64,000 nt of DNA, taken from RUG100 sp034927505. Lineage in GTDB: Bacteria; Bacillota; Clostridia; Peptostreptococcales; Anaerovoracaceae. The DNA lies in the NCBI GenBank assembly GCA_034927505.1, contig JAYFPY010000014.1, positions 195,818-259,817 of the forward strand, in the 5' to 3' direction. Shown here one piece after another: positions 59,353-64,000 of this stretch. The number at the start of each line of letters is the position of its first letter. Position 1 is the first letter of the stretch. The position numbers and the translations under genes were made by a program. The notes under the pieces are model-generated. The model was not told the DNA's origin and did no database searches. It saw only the letters and a list, made by a program, of their open reading frames with translations.

Positions 59353-60762
59353 TTGGAAGAAATAGCGAATGTGCATATTTTTAGGTGCGGGAAATGGAAT
59401 TTTTTCTTCGATGTAAATAAAAATGCAATAATTGAAATAACAAAGGAAGCATACAATCATCTACAACATAATTTGGAGATTAATTATATTAAAGAGAATA
59501 AGGAATTATTAGGAATGTATGATAAGGGTTTTTTATCTAGTAATAGACCTACGAAAATAGAACATCCATTTACCAATCATGTCAATGAGTTATTAAGAAG
59601 TAATATAATTAAAATTTGTTTGCAAGTCACACAAAAATGCAATTTTAGATGTAGTTATTGTGTCTATTCTGGGGGATATTATAATCGGACACATTCTGAT
59701 AGAGAAATGACATGGGAAATTGCAAAAAAATCTATAGATTTCTTAATAGAGCATTCATTTGATACCGATTTAATAGATGTTGGCTTTTATGGCGGAGAAC
59801 CTTTGCTACGATATGATTTTATTGAAAAATGTATCGATTATACAATGTCGCAAGCTGAAGGCAAGAAAGTCACATTTAGCATTACAACTAATGGTAGTCT
59901 ATTAACAGAACATATGGTTGAAAAGTTTATGAAATCCAATGTCGATTTGGTGATAAGTTTAGATGGGCCCAAGGTAGTTCAAGACAGAAACAGATGCTTT
60001 ATTAATGGAGAGGGAACCTTTGATACGGTGTATAATAACCTTACAAAACTTTTAAAAAAATACCCAAGACTCGAAAAATGTTTGAGCATTAATATGGTAA
60101 TTGATCAAAGCCGCGATCCATCACCAATTATTGATTTTGTGAGTCAAAATAATTCCGCAATTGGGAGAATAGATATAAGTGCTGCAACTATTGCTGATGA
60201 GTGGCGAAAGGCTCCGATAAAAGAATGCAACGCTTTTGAGGAACAATGGGAATATGGTCATTTTCGATACATGCTGTATATGTTGGGGAGAATAAAAAAA
60301 TGTGATAAAGATTTGAGATTATGGAAAGATCAATTTTTGAGGTTAAAAATATTTGCGGAAAACACAAAAAAAGATATTCGATCTCTGCAAAATATAGAAC
60401 ATCCAAGCGGGCCTTGTGTTCCTGGGCAGCTACGCTTGTTCATTAATGCGAAAGGTTTGTTTTTTCCGTGTGAACGTGTCAGCGAAAGTACAAAAGACAT
60501 GATTATTGGTAGCGTTGAAGATGGGTTTCATTTTGACAAAGTTAAAAAACTGCTAAACGTAGGGAAACTTACAGAAGAAGAATGCAAGAATTGTTTTGCA
60601 ATAAGAAATTGCACTATTTGCGCAACTGCAGTTGATGATGGAGGGAGCCTTTCACGAGAAAGGAAATTAAAAACTTGCCCGGATGTAAGATACTCTTTTG
60701 AAGAGATGTTACGTGATCTCTGTGTATTAAAAAAGTGTGGTTATAATCTTGCAAATGATTGA
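59353..60762 (+). CDS. Radical SAM/SPASM peptide maturase (CcpM type)
   Basis: Radical SAM enzyme of about 469 aa predicted to install thioether crosslinks in the Cys-rich precursor. The SAM cluster is CNFRCSYC (Cys117, 121, 124 counted from the upstream ATG), followed by GFYGGEPLLRYDF. The C-terminal SPASM region holds many Cys: GPCVPGQLRLFINAKG, FFPCERVSE, then CKNCFAIRNCTICA and TCPD. TTG 59353 has GGAGG at 59341-59345, 7 nt away, and gives a start just before the conserved N-terminal beta region. The in-frame ATG 59290 would add 21 residues but has no clear site. Overall organisation matches the Cys-rich peptide maturases CcpM. Confidence 0.85.
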   Translation: MEEIANVHIFRCGKWNFFFDVNKNAIIEITKEAYNHLQHNLEINYIKENKELLGMYDKGFLSSNRPTKIEHPFTNHVNELLRSNIIKICLQVTQKCNFRCSYCVYSGGYYNRTHSDREMTWEIAKKSIDFLIEHSFDTDLIDVGFYGGEPLLRYDFIEKCIDYTMSQAEGKKVTFSITTNGSLLTEHMVEKFMKSNVDLVISLDGPKVVQDRNRCFINGEGTFDTVYNNLTKLLKKYPRLEKCLSINMVIDQSRDPSPIIDFVSQNNSAIGRIDISAATIADEWRKAPIKECNAFEEQWEYGHFRYMLYMLGRIKKCDKDLRLWKDQFLRLKIFAENTKKDIRSLQNIEHPSGPCVPGQLRLFINAKGLFFPCERVSESTKDMIIGSVEDGFHFDKVKKLLNVGKLTEEECKNCFAIRNCTICATAVDDGGSLSRERKLKTCPDVRYSFEEMLRDLCVLKKCGYNLAND

Positions 60763-60782
60763 TAGAATAGAAAGGACTAAAA

Positions 60783-61913
60783 ATGAATTACAAAGAAAGA
60801 ATTATGATATACCCATACGATTCCAATATGACAGATGTGTTGCGAAGTAATCGATTCTGTGATAAATACAAAGAAATCTATTTGTGCACAATGAAAGGAT
60901 GGGGATTGGTAGGCAATAATCCAGGGATCGCGGATGGTGGCACTTTGATAAATGAGATGGAAGTAGAAGACTCGTTTGAAAACTGTTTGAAAAAAGTTGA
61001 TACAGTAGTGTTTGTTGAAAGTGACAAGGAATTATTAAAGGGTAAATATGTATATCCTCAAATGTATACAGCGGCCTCGGCAAGGAAAAACATCATTGAT
61101 TTATTGGAGAATAATGAAATACAGGAGGAAATAGAAAGATATTGCATAGAATGTGAAGTGAACTATTCTCCATTTAGGAGACATGATCTAAATATTGAGA
61201 TGAATGATCACGTTAAAAAGGAGGGACTGATTGAATGCAATGTACCAATAGTTGTTGTTGCCGGGGAAACTGTAAATTCAAAGAAATTTGCGGTGGAATA
61301 TGGAATAAAAGAAGAATTGGAGAATCAGGGATACAATCCTATCCTGGTGGGCAGTAAAGCCTATTGTGAATTTTTGGGGGACTTAAGTTTTCCTGATTTT
61401 ATGCTAAGGCATAATATAAATGATATTGAGCAAGTATTAATGTTTAATCGCTTTATTAATAAAATTGGGAAAGATGCAGATGTAATAATCATAGGAATTC
61501 CAGGTGGAATAATTAGTTGTACAGATTATCTCTATGGAGATTTTGGGATTCTAGCATACAAAGTTTTTCAATCAATAAATGTTGATTTCTTTGTTTTCAA
61601 TGTGTTGTATGAAGAGTATTATCCGAGTTTTTTTAATGAAATGCAAATGTTTATTAATAAGAGATTTTCTACAAATGTTGATGTTTTTAATATTTGCAAT
61701 AAGCATATTGATTGGGAAAAAGTTGAAACCGCTAAACCGAGGCAAATTCCTTTTTTATCGCTAACCACTGAAAGCATTGAGAGTGAAATAAAATTGATGA
61801 ACAGGGGAAATAACACTCCAATTGTATCTTCAGGCAACATTAGCGACATGAAAGAGATTGTTGAATTACTCGTTAAGAAACTTGAGGTAGAAGAAAAGAA
61901 AATCATTTTCTAA
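60783..61913 (+). CDS. Peptide maturation system protein, TIGR04066 type
   Basis: Soluble protein of 376 aa of unknown reaction. The N-terminal part (MIYPYDSNMTDVLRS) precedes a hinge, and a C-terminal domain from residue about 160 begins VPIVVVAGETVNSKKFAVEYG. It continues through DADVIIIGIPGGIISCTDYLYG, a beta-alpha-beta layout like a nucleotide- or cofactor-binding fold though no standard P-loop is seen. It lies 20 nt after the radical SAM gene with GAAAGGAC before the ATG. The assignment to TIGR04066 rests on gene context and remembered sequence features. Confidence 0.7.
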   Translation: MNYKERIMIYPYDSNMTDVLRSNRFCDKYKEIYLCTMKGWGLVGNNPGIADGGTLINEMEVEDSFENCLKKVDTVVFVESDKELLKGKYVYPQMYTAASARKNIIDLLENNEIQEEIERYCIECEVNYSPFRRHDLNIEMNDHVKKEGLIECNVPIVVVAGETVNSKKFAVEYGIKEELENQGYNPILVGSKAYCEFLGDLSFPDFMLRHNINDIEQVLMFNRFINKIGKDADVIIIGIPGGIISCTDYLYGDFGILAYKVFQSINVDFFVFNVLYEEYYPSFFNEMQMFINKRFSTNVDVFNICNKHIDWEKVETAKPRQIPFLSLTTESIESEIKLMNRGNNTPIVSSGNISDMKEIVELLVKKLEVEEKKIIF

Positions 61914-61957
61914 TGTCAAAGAATAATTTTAGTTAAAGGAGAAAAAGTATAAGAAAA

Positions 61958-62254
61958 ATGAAAACGCAAAAAAATGTATTACAAATAGAGGAATTGATTG
62001 ATGTAATTAATAATGAGTTTTGTCCTGCAAGGAAAATAAACGAGCAAGATATAGATGTTCATTTGTTGGGAGAAGAAATTGATTTTGAACCACGAGATTT
62101 ATTATTACTTGTTTACATGATAGAGAAAAGAGTTTCAATAAAGGTGACAGAAAAGATAATTAATGAGGTTGGATTTGGTACTATGGGGCAAATAATTGAT
62201 GCAGTTAATAAAGCGGTAGTTGAATACAATGAGAATTGCACTTATAGACAATAG
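61958..62254 (+). CDS. Acyl-carrier-related protein of the peptide maturation system
   Basis: A 98-aa protein with acyl carrier protein proportions: helix, DVHLLGEEIDFEPRDLLLLVYMIEKRVSIKV, and a last helix. The serine that carries phosphopantetheine in true carrier proteins (DSL) is absent: the aligned position in EEIDFEPRDLLLL has no Ser at all. It is therefore a carrier-fold protein that cannot be loaded in the usual way, in line with the ACP-related family (TIGR04069) of these clusters. AAAGGAG lies 16 nt upstream of ATG 61958, unusually far. Its end overlaps the protease start by 26 nt. Confidence 0.72.
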   Translation: MKTQKNVLQIEELIDVINNEFCPARKINEQDIDVHLLGEEIDFEPRDLLLLVYMIEKRVSIKVTEKIINEVGFGTMGQIIDAVNKAVVEYNENCTYRQ

Positions 62255-63254
62255 CGAAGATTTAAAAAATCAAACAAGGGACGAAGGATGCGTTTGCAGT
62301 GATTGTTATATAAAAAAAGGTTCGGTTTATGATAAGAAATTTTGTGTTTTAAATCATGCACTAATTTGCTCGAACATAATTAAGAAATATACATACGATA
62401 ATGTGAATATTATTGCACGTAAAGTGTTTGAATCAGACAACTTGCAATGTAGCCTAAAAAAACTGATTAAAGAGCTTAAATGGTGCGAAAAAAATGACAT
62501 TCAAATAATCAATTTGAGTTTAGGCAGTATTGTACCAAGAGATTTTGAACAATTAAATAGTATATGCAAAAAGTTGTATAATAAGGGAATAATAGTTGTG
62601 GCAGGCATTAGTAATAATAAACATATTACAATGCCTGCGTGTTCAAAATATTCAATAGGAGTGGAAGTAGATGAGTCTTTAAAAAATGATTCATATTACT
62701 GGAATAGGGACAGTAATGTATTTTCTGCAAGCGGGGTACACAATTTAAGGATAGATGAAAACTACAATTTTACTACGCCTGCATATAGCAGTTTCGCAGT
62801 GCCGATGATTACTGCCAAGGTTGTTAATATTGTAAAAGAGAATAGTGATACAGAAATGGCGACGGTGATAAATGAGCTGAGAAAAAGAACGAAGAGAAAA
62901 CAAGAAAACAAAAATGTTTTAATAAGTCACTGTAAGATAGAGATCCCGATTATTAGAGTTGTAGGCAATAAGCAAATCGCAAAGAATCTTACGCGTTTAT
63001 TTAGGAAAAAAAATTACAATGTGTTATATGATGGTGGCTCGATGGAAACCAAAAATATATTTAATATATACAATACTTATGGATGTGATATGATTATTAT
63101 TTGCGGTAATGGAAATGGTATGACAATTAAAGAAGACATCTGTGTTGAAGTAGACAAAAATACAATAAAAATCATTGCCAAAGATGAGAAAAAAAGCAAG
63201 GCACTGTTTTTTTTCAAGAGTATCAGAGTATATATGTATTTAAAAAAATTTTAA
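62229..63254 (+). CDS. Subtilase-like (S8) protease of the RiPP cluster with extra C-terminal domain
   Basis: Protein of 341 aa. The triad of subtilisins can be read as Asp7 (IALIDNSE), His43 (LNHALICSNII) and Ser188 (PAYSSFAVPMITA), with INLSLGS before a likely oxyanion Asn129 (VVAGISNNKHITMPA). Spacing is shorter than in secreted subtilisins, and no signal peptide is present, so the enzyme is cytoplasmic. It is the likely leader peptidase. Residues about 235-341 form an added domain starting IPIIRVVGNKQIAKNLTRLF, resembling the C-terminal domain of the TIGR04066 protein. ATG 62229 overlaps the previous gene; TTG 62220 is the alternative. Confidence 0.78.
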   Translation: MRIALIDNSEDLKNQTRDEGCVCSDCYIKKGSVYDKKFCVLNHALICSNIIKKYTYDNVNIIARKVFESDNLQCSLKKLIKELKWCEKNDIQIINLSLGSIVPRDFEQLNSICKKLYNKGIIVVAGISNNKHITMPACSKYSIGVEVDESLKNDSYYWNRDSNVFSASGVHNLRIDENYNFTTPAYSSFAVPMITAKVVNIVKENSDTEMATVINELRKRTKRKQENKNVLISHCKIEIPIIRVVGNKQIAKNLTRLFRKKNYNVLYDGGSMETKNIFNIYNTYGCDMIIICGNGNGMTIKEDICVEVDKNTIKIIAKDEKKSKALFFFKSIRVYMYLKKF

Positions 63255-63272
63255 CAAGTTAGGAGAGCTATT

Positions 63273-63311
63273 ATGAAAAGTCAAGATAAATTTCAAAAGA
63301 AATTAGAATAA
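63273..63311 (+). pseudogene. Start of a truncated gene cut by the IS110 element
   Basis: After TTAGGAGAG a frame opens at ATG 63273, coding MKSQDKFQKKLE and then TAA at 63309-63311. Only 12 residues remain before the noncoding end of the IS110 element, which starts about 63312. A good ribosome binding site on so short a frame suggests it is the front of a former operon gene. Confidence 0.4.
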
Positions 63312-63384
63312 TGAACATCAGCAGAATTTGCGTACCACAAACAGGGCTCCGATAGGAAGCTAAAAAATGATCAAACCATCAGGT

Positions 63385-64000
63385 CTAATCCAGGTTAAAT
63401 TCAACATCGTCCTTTAACATCTTAAAGATGATCCGGACGAGTTTGCCGGCACAATGCCCAAGTGCATTGTAATGGCCGCGACCTTCCGCACGCTTTGCGT
63501 CATAATATGTTTTAAATGTCGAATTGTTATTAACGACATTGTGAGCAGCGTTCATTAATGCGTAGCGAAGTGTTGATGATCCCCGTTTCGACATGCGAGT
63601 ATGCCCGGCAGAGAAATTGCCGGACTGGTACACGGAAGGATCAAGGCCTGCAAAAGCAAGCAGTTTGCGAGGCTTGGAAAACCTATTGATGTCACCTATT
63701 TCTCCGAGGATCATTCCACCGTTGATCGGTCCGATCCCGGGGATAGTCATGATGACTGAATCAAGAGGATCGACTATGTCGGTGATCTCTGATTCGATCA
63801 AACTGATTTGGCTATCCAACAGCTCGATCTGAGCGATAGATTGAGTGATCTGAATAGATAGTGCTCTGTCGGAAATACCGACGGACTTCTGTGCCAGAAC
63901 TCTTAATTCTAAGGCCATTTCCTTCTTGAAATGTCCGTGGGAATTAGACACAAGAAGGGCTTTGAGATGAGTCAGGTGCATGGAAGCAATAGCTGAAGCT
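63385..64000 (-). mobile_element. IS110 family transposase, N-terminus beyond right edge
   Basis: Minus-strand frame that stays open past 63981 to the window end, so the gene continues outside. Visible part: a helical region (VGISDRALSIQITQSIAQIELLDSQ), the transposase_20/IS116-110-902 signature TIPGIGPINGGMILGEIGDINRF, and LLAFAGLDPSVYQSGNFSAGHTRMSKRGSSTLR with the conserved serine. C-terminal tail ends VEFNLD. The gene is in the order expected for an intact copy. The element probably starts near 63312; no inverted repeats were noticed, which is usual for the family. Confidence 0.88.

Larger units (their letters stand above)
57333..63254 (+). other. RiPP biosynthetic operon of the CLI_3235/CcpM type, AT-rich island
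   Basis: Six codirectional genes with short or negative gaps: ABC exporter, Cys-rich precursor, radical SAM/SPASM maturase, TIGR04066-type protein, acyl-carrier-related protein, subtilase-like protease. Base composition falls visibly compared with the yebC side (A/T-ending codons, long A/T runs). It is bounded by an IS3/ISL3 remnant on the left and an IS110 transposase on the right. The set of families equals that of the clostridial peptide maturation systems named in the TIGR04065-04069 models, quoted from memory. A likely promoter lies in 57280-57320 but no clean hexamers are seen. Confidence 0.8.

Noticed and set aside
57333..63254. Lanthipeptide or thiopeptide cluster
   Set aside because: No LanB, LanC, LanM or YcaO-type protein is present; the only modifying enzyme is radical SAM/SPASM.
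63273..63311. A second precursor peptide after the subtilase gene
   Set aside because: It is only 12 residues, contains no Cys and ends at the IS110 border.
1..64000. tRNA, 5S/16S/23S rRNA or tmRNA genes
   Set aside because: I saw no T-loop and acceptor pairs or rRNA segments by reading; a covariance search would be needed to exclude them fully.

Overview
The window looks like a chromosomal stretch of a strictly anaerobic, low-to-mid-GC Clostridia bacterium. Supporting signs are an electron-bifurcating oxidoreductase operon, a complete 4-hydroxybutyrate-to-crotonyl-CoA fermentation operon (abfD, abfT, abfH), a separate crotonase, a 2-hydroxyacyl-CoA dehydratase activase relative, a type-A RNase P RNA and strong AGGAGG ribosome binding sites. 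The 4-aminobutyrate/4-hydroxybutyrate genes are of the type known from Clostridium aminobutyricum, so a member of the Anaerovoracaceae (Family XIII) is my best guess; this is inference. The left edge cuts a class A penicillin-binding protein and the right edge cuts an IS110 transposase.

Layout. 1-5.3 kb: penicillin-binding protein (minus), comEC, an isochorismatase-family hydrolase and holA. 5.3-11.3 kb: a promoter with a palindrome, then a three-gene operon resembling the Sporomusa-type transhydrogenase StnABC; its large subunit carries a formate-dehydrogenase-like domain with Ser where the catalytic Sec/Cys should be. 11.4-16.6 kb: TetR regulator with YhgE/Pip protein, TPP riboswitch with thiT, crotonase, thiN. 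16.7-21.5 kb: NifU-like protein and the 4-hydroxybutyrate operon with a small Cys-rich protein inside it. 21.6-29.6 kb: DUF975 protein, a MurE-like ligase without the DNPR motif, ClC channel, carboxyltransferase subunit, YibE/F pair, EbsC-like deacylase and a small K+ channel. 29.6-33.1 kb (minus): pseudouridine synthase, NAD kinase, PepF. 33.2-45.9 kb: murI, ATP-grasp ligase, M16 peptidase, dut, DUF47-Pit pair, dgt, then dnaG-rpoD-trmK-nif3 and rnpB; RpoD has a long histone-H1-like Lys/Ala/Pro tail and a TTG start. 45.9-56.2 kb: two tandem DUF975-CmpB paralogues (the second has TGA at a Trp codon of the first), MATE transporter, a Cys-rich YkgJ-type protein, the giant activase-like protein and yebC.

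56.2-64 kb is an accessory island. A decayed chimera of ISL3 and IS3 elements (each with an in-frame stop) is followed by a visibly AT-rich operon for a ribosomally made, post-translationally modified peptide. It holds an ABC exporter without a protease domain, a five-Cys precursor, a radical SAM/SPASM maturase (CcpM type), a TIGR04066-type maturation protein, an acyl-carrier-like protein without the phosphopantetheine Ser, and a subtilase-like protease with an intact D-H-S triad. The operon ends in a truncated reading frame next to the IS110 copy. By analogy the radical SAM enzyme would crosslink the Cys-rich core, the protease would remove the leader and the ABC protein would export the product. 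This cluster is the most interesting system in the window: the families are named in protein-family collections, but to my knowledge product and mechanism are essentially undescribed.
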